A stretch of DNA of 64,000 nucleotides, from the NCBI GenBank assembly GCA_026225945.1, contig JAMJFZ010001815.1, forward strand, positions 2,791,501 to 2,855,500. The letters run 5' to 3'. Under the pieces are notes generated by a model. That model had not been told where the DNA came from. It did not search any database and was given only the letters and a program-made list of their open reading frames with translations. Position 1 is the stretch's first letter. Each line of letters begins with the position of its first letter. Shown here one piece after another: positions 22,525 through 31,690 of this stretch. A program made the position numbers and the translations under genes. Source of the stretch: Cricetomys ansorgei (taxonomy: Eukaryota; Chordata; Mammalia; Rodentia; Nesomyidae).

Positions 22525-22731
22525 AGCTGACAAGGTGGCTCAACAGTCAGTGCTTGCCACACAAGCCTAACGGCCTGACTTCGACGCCCAGAAATCACAG
22601 TTGAAGGAGAGAGCTGACTCCCACTCACTGTACTCTGGCTTTCACATGTGCGAGGTTACACATGGACACACACACACACTCACGCTGTAGAAACACACAC
22701 AAAATAATTTTAAATTTAAAACTTTATAAGA
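22525..22731 (+). mobile_element. B2/B3-type SINE, sense, different subtype
   Basis: AAGGTGGCTCAACAGTCAGT and GCCTGACTTCGACGCCCAG (A and B boxes), TGACTCCCACTCACTG, a CA-rich stretch, and AAAATAATTTTAAATTTAAA at the 3' end. Third member of the array, immediately downstream of the second. Confidence 0.8.
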
Positions 22732-24030
22732 AACATTGCACTTGTGGGTGAAATGTATAAATACTGTGTTAAAGACATACAGTAGGATGTTAGATCACTT
22801 TTCCTAATGTCCACCATGCTGAAAGTCCCGGCTAAGGCAACATGAAGAATAGGAAATGACAGTGCGAGAAAGACATGTCATCACTTACATGTTGTGTGGG
22901 AGTATACACAGGACAAGCAACACATCAAAGTTGTCAAATAAAAAGATGTGCATGTTAAAAACATCTCACTGCCCGGTAAGACCAGCAAGCAGAAAATGGT
23001 GTTTAGAAAGAACTTTATCTTAAGTAGCAAAGCGTTAACAGAGCTTGAAAGGAGTCACAAATATAGGTAAGGACATTACGGAAAAAGAAGAAAGCATTTT
23101 ATTTGAAGATTTCATAGAAACCCACTGAGCTGTGTCACAGTGCCCTTGGTACACCTGCAGTGCTGTGGACACTCAGGTCTGGAGGGAGGCAAGGGGCAGA
23201 AACCAGTGGGTGAAACTGTTACTGAATGGCTGTTACCAAGTGTGCCTCAGAGAAGGTGTCCTGCTCACTGGGGGGTGTGGAGGAAGGGATTTCACGGCTA
23301 GATTCTGGGGGGTATGCTCGGCCTCACAGGTGCCATAGTTTGGATGGGGGAAGAAAAAGGACGGACTGCACAAACAAGGGGCCTGAGGTAGAGAGAACCT
23401 TGCTACACTGAGAGAGTTTTAAATTTTTTTTTTTTGAGGAATTAAGAAATGATGGCATTCCTCCTGCTGGTAAACACTACTTCTAGCATTATTTCAAGAG
23501 GGGGATATGTACCGCGGAATTCACTGAGCCGATTTCTTCTTGCACATTTAAATTGGTGAGTTCTTCCCCTCTATGAGCACTGTCAAGGTGCACAACTCTG
23601 AGTACATTTTGATTTGTTTTCTCAGGATACATTCTTAAAATGGAAGTGTTATCAGAGGGAATTCAAAAGTGTGTATATTTGATACTTACTGTTAAAATAC
23701 GAATTAGAATCTTCATGCAGTTTGCATTTCCATCAAAATTCCATCCCACATTTCCAACACTACTACTGTCTTTAAGAGTCTCACTGATTCAATAAGGGAT
23801 CATTTCTGTGTGATGTGTTTCTCTGCTATTCTTTGCACCTTTGAAGTAGCTTGTGCATATCAATACATCAGCACACATAGCAGCCACCCACATTTCTTCT
23901 CCAGTTACCCAAACACTCTATTCAGTGGCACATTTCTAATAACATGTGCTTTTCCCGAGTGGGAAGTACGCTCCAGTGAAAGGTATCTATCTCTTCTAGA
24001 CTTTTCGCTGATGACTATAGCTGATAGCTA
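22732..24030. other. Unique sequence, no gene seen
   Basis: No recognised element except a T-run at about 23427-23438. Frames at 23132-23411 and 23810-24076 show no domain. Confidence 0.45.
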
Positions 24031-24394
24031 CTGTGTGGCTCAGCAGAAAGACAAGGAGAGATTTTCATATCTGTAAACCCTGTCAGACCTCAGCAGAGGG
24101 AACCGCCTGTCATGGTAAGGTACTGTACTAGACAGTACAGTAACCACTGTACTGTTACTGTTACAGTTCAGTAACAGTACAGTGGTTACTGTTACTGAAC
24201 TGTAACAGTAACAGCACAGTGGTTACATGGAAGTTCCTCTGGTGTTTCATTGATAGCACATTCAGATCCATGAGGAACCAAACACTTTTTACATAAAGCC
24301 AATCCCCACAAAATGCCAAAGCCTAGGCAGCCCTTCATTCAACAATGCACAGAACAACCATTCTAAACATAACTAGAAATAAGCTTCTGCAACA
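24031..24394 (+). mobile_element. Interspersed family X, copy 1 (with palindromic core)
   Basis: One of six related copies in this window. It shares the 5' block GGCTCAGCAGAAAGACAAGG, the CCTGTCAGACCTCAGCAGAG block, and the 3' block CCTAGGCAGCCC...AACATAACTAGAAATAAGC ending near CTGCAACA. Where the other copies carry about 60-75 bp of shared middle sequence, this copy carries the palindrome at 24121-24226. Class is uncertain; TG...CA-like ends and length suggest an LTR. No coding capacity. Confidence 0.7.
24121..24226. repeat. Nested long palindrome (cruciform-prone)
   Basis: Three overlapping inverted repeats: 9-bp arms 24121-24129/24134-24142; 24-bp perfect arms 24137-24160/24169-24192 with an 8-nt loop; and 40-bp arms 24140-24179/24187-24226 with a single mismatch and a 7-nt spacer. 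The units are built from CAGTAAC/GTTACTG words. It replaces the middle of the surrounding repeat copy, so it arose after that insertion. Confidence 0.93.
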
Positions 24395-25202
24395 GAGGAC
24401 CTTTGCACTTTCTTCCCAGAGATTTTCCCCCCACATACAGCAGTACAGAGAATCTTTCCGCATACCTGTGTGTGACTATACCTGTATATACGCCATGCAA
24501 AGTACTGCGAACAAAATTGCTAGATCAAAGAGTAGATGCATTGAGAGAAATGGGCGGCTGTTCCTAATTATCTTTAGTTAAGGGAAATTACATACGAACT
24601 ATGTAGGAATACATGTGTGTGATATATGTGAATACTAACATATGAATTATATGAAATGAATATGGGCAAAGTAGGACAGAATACATATATGAAAATGTCA
24701 TAATGAAACCCATTAGTTTGCAAGCTAATGAAGAAAAATTAACCACACAGCGGGATGATAGACGTTACTAGTTATACGTATGTATACATCTAATACTCTG
24801 CTTGCAGCCGTGCAGTGAGACAGGTCCTGCTGTCACTTCTGTATAGATGAGGAAGCCTGGGCTATTGCGGATACTTTCTCCCTGACACTCAGCTAAGCCA
24901 GGGCTCAGACAGGCTAGACTCTTGGCCCTGGCATACAGTTCACGCCGCACGAAAAAAGCGTCTTCAGGATCCCACACTCTTCCTCTGCCAGCAAACAGCC
25001 CCTCGGAGATCAAGTTAAACAGTTCGTGGTGAAGCAACATCAAAAGAAAGCACGACCCAAGTCAGGGAAGGGGAACGGGCTGAAGGCTGCCACGGCCTCT
25101 GCTGCAACAGGGCAGCGTGTTTCTGAAAATAGGCAGCCGTCTTTGTTTGCAGGGATGACCTCTTCATGTTAGATCATAGAAAACATCCCCATCTCTTCGA
25201 GG
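24395..25202. other. Mostly unique; possible MIR remnant at 24810-24930
   Basis: The segment TATAGATGAGGAAGCCTGGG and the downstream CACTCAGCTAAGCCAGGGCT resemble an antisense MIR core and flank, at low certainty. From 24590 to 24720 the DNA is AT-rich with TATG/ATAT runs. A minus-strand 91-codon frame (24768-25043) overlaps the MIR-like part. Confidence 0.35.
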
Positions 25203-25227
25203 TTTTTTTTTTTTTTTTTTTTTTTTT
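25203..25227. repeat. Poly-T run, 25 bp
   Basis: Uninterrupted T homopolymer without a recognisable SINE or L1 body beside it. Confidence 0.95.
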
Positions 25228-25429
25228 CCTCTTTCAAGTCTCTGGGTATTTTATAACTAGTGGGAAATCTTATAGGAAAAAAATTACAGGCATTGAAGAC
25301 AAAGTCTATGTTCTGTATAGGAAGAGAATCTAGGTGTGAGCCTAATTTGAGTTTATGTGCAATATGGGAGTAAATACATTGTCATTTATTATTCCCCTTT
25401 ACCTGAGAAATGATGTGGCACCTGGAAAT

Positions 25430-26090
25430 GGGGCAGCGCTGTGAACTTGTCTTTCCCCGTCAGCAACTTTAACCTCCGTCTCAGGAGCAATTTGACTGTT
25501 TCAGATGTTGCCCGTGAACTTGACCGTTTCAAACACAACACTTTCCAATCTCTTTTCTGCGTTGCAACCATATACCATAAAGACTTCTGCGCTGATGAAA
25601 ACTTCCGTCTTAAAAAATGGATATAGAGCTTCAGTGCAGCCATCCAATCAAGTGTAACAGCTACAGCAGCAAAGAAATGACGGCAACCACCGTTACTAAG
25701 GATCATCGCTCTGGTCCCCGGTCTCGCGGGGCAGGCATGGTGGCCAGAGGGGCTTGATAGGCAACACATCTCGTAGAACCAAAGGACACAGGGCTTTGTA
25801 TATTGACAACGCTGGCGTGGTGACACACATTACAACCGATGCCACCTTCCACGGGACAGCTGGCCACAGTTTGTCTGAGGTTTTTCTTTGTCTTCTTTTT
25901 CCTTTTCTAATGATGCAGAAAATAAGAGCGTGTCTTCCAACTGCTGGTGCCCAGCGCGATGAAGGGTGAGTAAGTGCGGCTTCTGAGCAAAGCACAGAGA
26001 CTATCAGGGGAGAGGAGCCAGCGTTATTCATTTCTGCAGCTGTCGGTTCATTTTGGTTAAAGGGTGAGCGCCTAGCACGAAGGCTTTGGT
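25430..26090. other. CpG-dense, repeat-free segment with exon-like features
   Basis: By eye, about 19 CpG occur in 25430-25870 and seven more by 26090, well above the window background, with GC near half. No repeat is recognised. Overlapping frames exist (minus 25389-25826, 145 codons; plus 25441-25626 and 25754-25969). The last plus frame ends at a strong donor-like AGG|GTGAGTAAG (25963-25974). It may be a small CpG island, a conserved element, or an old processed gene fragment; I recognise no protein family. Confidence 0.35.
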
Positions 26091-26224
26091 GCAAGCCTAA
26101 CCAGATGTTAAATGCTGGGCAGAGAAGGTTGACAGACTACTTGACTCAAAGTTGAACTTAGGAGAGTGACAGCCCTAGACCAGTGAAGGACATTGTCATG
26201 CTAATTCCTTTCTCAAAAATCAAT
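26091..26224. other. Unique sequence
   Basis: Short unmarked stretch between the CpG-dense segment and the CAA-rich tract. Confidence 0.4.
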
Positions 26225-26285
26225 GAGACATAAAAAAACCAAAAACCAATCAAACAGCAACAACAACAACCACCAAAAACAACCG
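26225..26285. repeat. CAA/CAAA-rich low-complexity tract
   Basis: A- and C-only sequence with AACAACAACAACC; could be an eroded A-rich retroposon tail, but no SINE body is attached. Confidence 0.75.
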
Positions 26286-27084
26286 GACATTCCTGGGTAT
26301 TTGCCTTACAGCTGGAAATCCGGACTTTGATGGGAAATATTGGATTGTTTTGGACACAGCATTTGTACCTATCGATTGTGATTTGTAACAATTAATGAGC
26401 GCTCGGATGTAACAGCCAAACGGAATACTTCTGCCCTACAACATGATTCTAGGATTGATTTTTCTACCGAGCACTTTAAAGGGACGTGGGCATTAACAGC
26501 TAGAGAGACGCGAGGAGCTAAGCCTCAGGATGTGAAGTGGACCAGATGCCATGGGTTTTAATTCTGAAAGTGAGGAAGATCGCACAGAGGTGTGCAGTAG
26601 AGCGGCGTTAGAGGCGCTCAGCCAGTGTCCCTTATGCCTGTACTTCCTGTTTCCTGTGGGATTTGGGAAGATTCAGGAGACGCAGCAGGAGTCTGCTGTG
26701 GCCATGCAGCCACACCACCTGCCTCACTCAGGTGAGGAGGGGTGATGTCCTGATGATGCCACAAGGGGAGAGAAAGTGGCAGGACTCTTCAAGGGTCTGA
26801 GATTCCAGCTCTGGTTGGGCTGGGGGAGGGAGAGCTGGGAAGGTCCATAAACTCTGAGGCGAGACTTTCAGGTCATGGTGAGGAAAGGAAGCAACAGCAT
26901 TTTCCACAGAACAGGGCAATCATGTGACTAAGGCACACTGGCAGGGAAGGTGGTATTGGGACAGTAGTGTTTAATTACCTGGAAACTTTGGAGACAGTAG
27001 TGCCTAGGCTCAGTTGCCCTACCTAGCTAGAAACTTCTGTGGACTCAGCATTGTGTCCCTCCTACTGTGTCTCAGAGGATAGAG
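26286..27084. other. Unique sequence, no gene seen
   Basis: No recognised repeat. CpGs continue at modest density to about 26620. Frames at 26551-26745 (plus) and 26728-26919 (minus) have no recognised domain. Confidence 0.45.
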
Positions 27085-27422
27085 TGTTGGAGAAGTTTAT
27101 TTTTAGTTGTGTTTAAGATAATTGTTTTGTGCACTGTAGGGTGAGGGGCTGCCTAGGCCTTGGCATTTTGTATTGTCTGAAGGTGTTGGGTTTCTGTGGG
27201 GGATGTTTGATTGCTCAGAGTCTACATGTGTTATCAGAAAAACATCTGAGGAGTTCTGGATCAATAAAATCACTTGAGCTCAGACATTTGAGGTCCCACT
27301 GTTGAGTATGGTGCTGGCCATGATAGTGGTTCCCTCTGTTGAGGTCTGGCAGGGTTTGCACCAATGAATATGCCTCCTTGCTGTTCTTGGTGAGCCGCAA
27401 CCTAACAGCTACAGTAGGGCCC
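27085..27422 (-). mobile_element. Interspersed family X, copy 2, antisense
   Basis: Complement of the family: TTTATTTTTAGTTGTGTTTA (3' end), GGGGCTGCCTAGGCCTTGGC, GTATTGTCTGAAGGTGTTGG, GGAGTTCTGGATCAATAAAA, TGAGCTCAGACATTTGAGG and TTGAGGTCTGGCAGGGTTTG near its 5' end. The minus-strand 69-codon frame is a fragment of a family-wide frame and not a gene. Confidence 0.75.
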
Positions 27423-28094
27423 ACACAGTGATGTGTAAGCTTTCGTTTAGTGATTCTGATGAGCAGTCAGAACTGAAGGCCTATGAGTTTTCCCTGAAGT
27501 TCCAGGGCAGTGTTAATAGAGAGGAATTAGAAGATGGGATCATTCTTTGGAAGGCATTCATAACTGGTACGTCCTAGAGGGAAACAGATTCAACATCAGC
27601 CAGCTTAGGACCCCTGATGATTCAGCAGCTGATTGTGGCACTGGGGAACAGAGGGATGCTCTTTACCCTAGGTCTGTGAAAGAAAGGAGAACATGAGAAA
27701 AAGAGACACTCAGGAGCCTAGGAAAGGTACCCTAGAGGAGGGACTGTGATAGAGTCTTGGAGCAAATAAATACTGCCAGAAACACAGCTCCAAGGAGGGA
27801 AAGGTTAAAATACATACAGTGTCCTCACTCTGTACCCCTACCTGCAAACCTCCCTGTGCTGCTTCTCTTTGGTTTAACCTAGCCAAGTCACAGTATGAAG
27901 AAGCCCAAGTCTGACATGATTAGCTTCGCAGAGAGCAGAGACAGTCATGGGGTGGAGTAGGAACATTTGAAAATGGCAATGGGGTGGTGGGTAAATGGAT
28001 ATAGTCGTAGGTAACCACAGAGATTGATTCCAGGTCCCCAATGTTATCGACAGAGGGTTTGGTCCTGTGCTCTCAGTTTTGTTTTGTTTTGGTT
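27423..28094. other. Unique sequence, no gene seen
   Basis: No recognised repeat or coding signal. Confidence 0.45.
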
Positions 28095-28378
28095 TGGTTT
28101 CTATTGTGGTGTAAGAACATCAATGGGAGAAAGGAATGGTTTCTTTTCTTCATGGTTTTAGGGGGCTCCATCTGCTGCCTTGGGATCCGTAGCAAGGCAG
28201 TGTATTTTGATGGGAAACATGTGTCCAAGGAAACTGTGCCTGTCGTGGTGTCTGGGAATCAAAGACAAAGAAAGGTAGGTAGGTGGGGTCATTGTGTCCT
28301 CATTAAGCACGTGGTTCCAGCCGGAAGGCTAGCAAACAAGCGTTTAACATACAATCCTTAGGATTCAATCCATATGAA
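28095..28378 (-). mobile_element. MaLR (MST-like) remnant, antisense
   Basis: Complement of an MST-type LTR body: AGCAAGGCAGTGTATTTTGA, GGAATCAAAGACAAAGAAAG, then AAACAAGCGTTTAACATACA and GATTCAATCCATATGAAG at its 5' side. Diverged. The 106-codon plus frame here is incidental. Confidence 0.45.
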
Positions 28379-28629
28379 GTGACCCTGTGAACAACTATGC
28401 ACCGTGTCCTGCAGTCTTTGAATCACTCTAGATTGTTTATAATACACAGTACAAGATGAGTAGCTGTCAGACACTTGTCTAGAGAACAGCGACAAAGAAG
28501 TAAGTAGTCTTCACGTGGGCAGTGCACATGTCACAGAGGTCTAGATGTACAAGCAACAGTTCCAAAGGTTCCTGGGAGAAGTATCACCTGGCTTCCAGAG
28601 GCATTAGGGAGCCCCTGGAACTTTTGAAT

Positions 28630-30080
28630 TCTTGTTAAATTAAAATACAGTTACAGAACTTCCTCCTTCCCCTTTCATCCCTGCTATCCCAGGGACCCCT
28701 CCCTCCTAGTTTCCTCTAAATTATGGCCTCTTTTTCTTTTTTACACAAATACACACACACATGATGTTGTGTCCTTATGGCGGCGGCTCAGCAAACAGGA
28801 CAAGGAGGTGCTTTCATATGTGCAATCCCTGCCAGATCTCAGCAGAGAGAACCACTATCATAAAAGGCGCCATCCCGGACAATGGAACCCTGGGCATCTG
28901 AGTTCAGGTGTTTTTATTGATTCAGAACCCCTCAGGTGTTCTACTGGTGACACACGCAGATCACAAGCAATCAAACATTCCCCACATAAATCCAACACCT
29001 GTGAACAATGCAAAATGCCAAATCCTAGGCAGCCCCTCTCCCAACAGTGCACAAAACAATTGTTTTATACATAGCTAAAAGTAAACATCTACAAAACACA
29101 CACACACACAGCACACACGCACATATATGCCTAAATATATAAATACAGTCTGCTGAGTCTGTTTAGTTTTATGTATATGTGTATGATTTCAGAGCTGACC
29201 ACTTGATATCAGATAACCCATTAGGTTATCTCTCACATCCCTAGAGAAGACTATTTCTTTCTCTTGCAACAGTCTTTAGTTGCCTGTAATTCTTTGTCTT
29301 TGGGTTGGGCTGCATGAGATTCCCCAGTTCTAGGTTAGCCTGTCTATTGCTGGTGTACTTGTTCAGGTCTTTTTAGGCAGCCACGGTGCTGCGTTTCCTG
29401 GTCATTTCTTGGGGGCACAATCTCACAGCAGATTCCCTGGTCCCCTGGTTGTTACCATCTTTCCACCTCCTCTTCCACAATGTTCTGTGAGTCTCAGTGC
29501 AGAAGAAATTGTGTTGCAGGTGCATCAATTAGGGCTGGGCTTCCCACAATCACTTGTTTTCTGTGTTTTGACTGGTTAGGGTTCTCTGTAATGTTCTTTG
29601 TATTGCAAAGAGACTTTTCTCTGATGAGGGTAAAAGCTGTACTTATCTGTGGTATAAGGACAAACATTTGAATGAAGTTAGAAGTTTTGCTTCTTTAGTT
29701 GAGTAAAGAGGCGGTTGTAGTTTCTCTTTTAAGAATTAGTGCTTCACTAGTCCTGGATTGCTGCCTAGGTTTTCAGTACCAAGTGTGATTTGTCTCCTGT
29801 TGAATAGGCCTTAAGTCCAAGTAGAGAGCTGTTGGTTACATCAAAGATATGAGCCACTGTTGCACCCTCAGGGTTAACTTGCCATGTTGGTGGTTATTGC
29901 TGCAGTTTTTGACAACCTATCCAGGTAGAACTGTTGGTTGCTTCCTCCCTTAGAAGTTTGCATGGTGTCTTCTGGTACCATGAAAGCTTTTCCTCAGTAA
30001 GAATGCTTTTAAATCAGGTCCAGCTTAGGTCCTCCATAAGGAGGACATTCAGACATTAGAAAGGTCTAAACTGTCATGAT
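28630..30080 (-). mobile_element. Rodent L1 (Lx-like) 3' UTR, antisense, split by an insertion
   Basis: The minus strand is sense. The plus-strand text shows CCTTCCCCTTTCATCCC (complement of the L1 polypurine tract) at about 28668, then after the insertion at 28765-29098 continues with CTGAGTCTGTTTAGTTTTAT, AGAGCTGACCACTTGATATC, GAAGACTATTTCTTTC, GGCACAATCTCACAGCAGA and CTTCCTCCCTTAGAAGTTTG. These are familiar from rodent L1 3' regions. No ORF2 is present to the right of 30080. Confidence 0.6.
28765..29098 (+). mobile_element. Interspersed family X, copy 3, inserted in L1
   Basis: Full-looking copy starting TGTTGTGTCCTTATGGCGGC and including CCTGCCAGATCTCAGCAGAG, GTGTTTTTATTGATTCAGAA, ACATAAATCCAACACCTGTG, TCCTAGGCAGCCCC and an end near ACATCTACAAAACA. 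The L1 3' UTR resumes on both sides, which dates this copy after that L1. It contains a 101-codon open frame (28769-29074) partly shared by other copies. Confidence 0.8.
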
Positions 30081-31083
30081 ATAAAGAGTTAGTGTCTGCG
30101 GAGGAAATCCTGATGTGAAGTTAATCAAGACCAGATTAACCATATTTTCTGCATGCCTGTAGCCATGAAGACTGGAGTTAAGGGATTCTTAATCACGACA
30201 CCCCCCGAGTGGTAGGATGCCCCTGGTCTTTTATTGACCTTGGCCCATGCTGTGTGAGCTCACTGCTAATGCTCCATTCTAAAGAACTCCACCCTGTATA
30301 TCAATCATTTGTTACATTGCTAAGGAGTAAGCCAAACTTTCTGGGATTGATTCAGCCTGGGTCAGTATTAAAGCCCTATTAAAGTGCTGGCAAACACACA
30401 GGGAGGTGGAGATTCTGAATTTCTGTGTGGGACTTGGGAACGGATTACTTTTCCATGGAGGGTGTGTGGAAGAGAAAGGGCTATTTCCAACAACAGCCAC
30501 CCTGGCAGAACAGAGGAGTGGAGGAGTCTCCTCTTCCAGCAACTGGCTGCTTTTTTTGTGTATGGGAAAGTCTTCAAAGACCTTTCTGTGCTGGGTGGTT
30601 ATGAGTTGGGGCCTAGAGTCAACAGAATGTGGCAATTCTCAGTCGGAGATGCTTGCAAAGCATCTCTGCTGAGAAATACAGAACAGCACATGCAAGATGA
30701 ATCAGTTCCACCCTCGCCACGCCTGGAGCAAGGACCAGGCAAAGGAGAATATGATGACAGGCACATTTTATTTAGCTCAACATAAGAAAAAACTCTCACT
30801 CAGAGTTTCCCAACAAAGGAATAGGCTCTTATGAAAGGCAAGCTCCCCAACCTTGAGCCGAAGCAGTCAGTCTCCGCTGGCTGCTTTTATGGCTGATGTT
30901 TTAGAAGGCATTCCCACAGAGACCAGGACAGAAGGTGGACCTGGTGTCTCAATTACTGCATGACTTGTCTCTTCCTCCTGAATGCAATTTGTGTAGAGAC
31001 CACGTAAAGAGGCCTTCGTACCTCGGCATGTTACTTTATTTGGAGGTAGTGGGTCGATAGATAAAATGAGGGAGGGGGTGCTT
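30081..31083. other. Unique sequence, no gene seen
   Basis: No recognised repeat. Overlapping frames on both strands at 30312-30799 (up to 133 codons, plus) show no domain; opposing frames of similar length argue against coding. Confidence 0.45.
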
Positions 31084-31231
31084 TCTGTTTTGTTTTGTTG
31101 GAACAATCCTCACTACGTAGCTCTGGTTGGCCCGAAACTCATTAGATAGACCAGGCTGGCCTCCAGCTCACAGAGCTCAGCCTGTCTCTGTCTCTCAAGT
31201 ACATTAAAGGTATGTACCACCATACTTGGCA
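31084..31231 (-). mobile_element. B1-like SINE, antisense
   Basis: T-rich tail, AACAATCCTCACTACGTAGC, AGACCAGGCTGGCCTCCAGC and GTATGTACCACCATACTTGG. Diverged in its central part. Confidence 0.85.
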
Positions 31232-31351
31232 TATATGTCCCTTAAGGCGAGTCCCAATACAATGTGACTGGCATCTTAATAAGAAGAGGAGGTTGGGATA
31301 CAGACATGCACTGGGAGAAGATGGCCACCAAAGGCCGAGGAGAGAGACTTC

Positions 31352-31690
31352 TGTGATGGTTAATCTTGACTATCCACTAGGCACTTGCCACACAGACATC
31401 TGGGCCTGTCCATAAGGATCTTTCCAAGGAGAAGACTCACCTTGAATGTGGGTACCATTCCAAGGTCTATGGTCTTGAACTGAATACAAAGGAAAAGAGA
31501 GCTGGCCAGTGCATTCGTCACGCTCTGCCTTCTGATGAGGACACTGTGTGACCAGCTGTTGCATCCTCCAGCTGCCCCACCTTCTTCACCATGATGGACA
31601 GTACTCTCAAACTGTGAGGCAAAGTAAACCTCTCTTCCCTTGGCTTACTTTGCTGTGTATTTTGCCACAGCCATGAGACAAGTAAAAAGT
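31352..31690 (+). mobile_element. ERVL-MaLR LTR, sense
   Basis: TGTGATGGTTAATCTTGACT start, CACCTTGAATGTGGGTACCA, GAACTGAATACAAAGGAAAA, CGTCACGCTCTGCCTTCTGA, CACCATGATGGACAGTACTC and GCAAAGTAAACCTCTCTTCC near the end. Solo LTR of the MT/MLT type. The polyadenylation hexamer is mutated to AGTAAA. Confidence 0.78.

Noticed and set aside
24140..24226. Palindrome considered as a microRNA precursor
   Set aside because: It is a long perfect hairpin in low-complexity words with no bulges or conserved mature arm. A replication-derived palindrome inside a repeat is the simpler reading.
25389..25826. 145-codon minus-strand frame considered as a gene or processed pseudogene
   Set aside because: No family resemblance could be named and plus-strand frames overlap it. 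Kept only as part of the CpG-dense segment.
25754..25969. Plus frame with a DNAGV word compared with ribosomal protein uL14 (RPL23)
   Set aside because: The flanking residues do not follow that protein, so the match is a short coincidence.
28668..28760. Pyrimidine-rich stretch considered as an independent ERV polypurine tract
   Set aside because: Position and continuation into the L1 3' UTR text after the insertion fit the L1 polypurine tract better.
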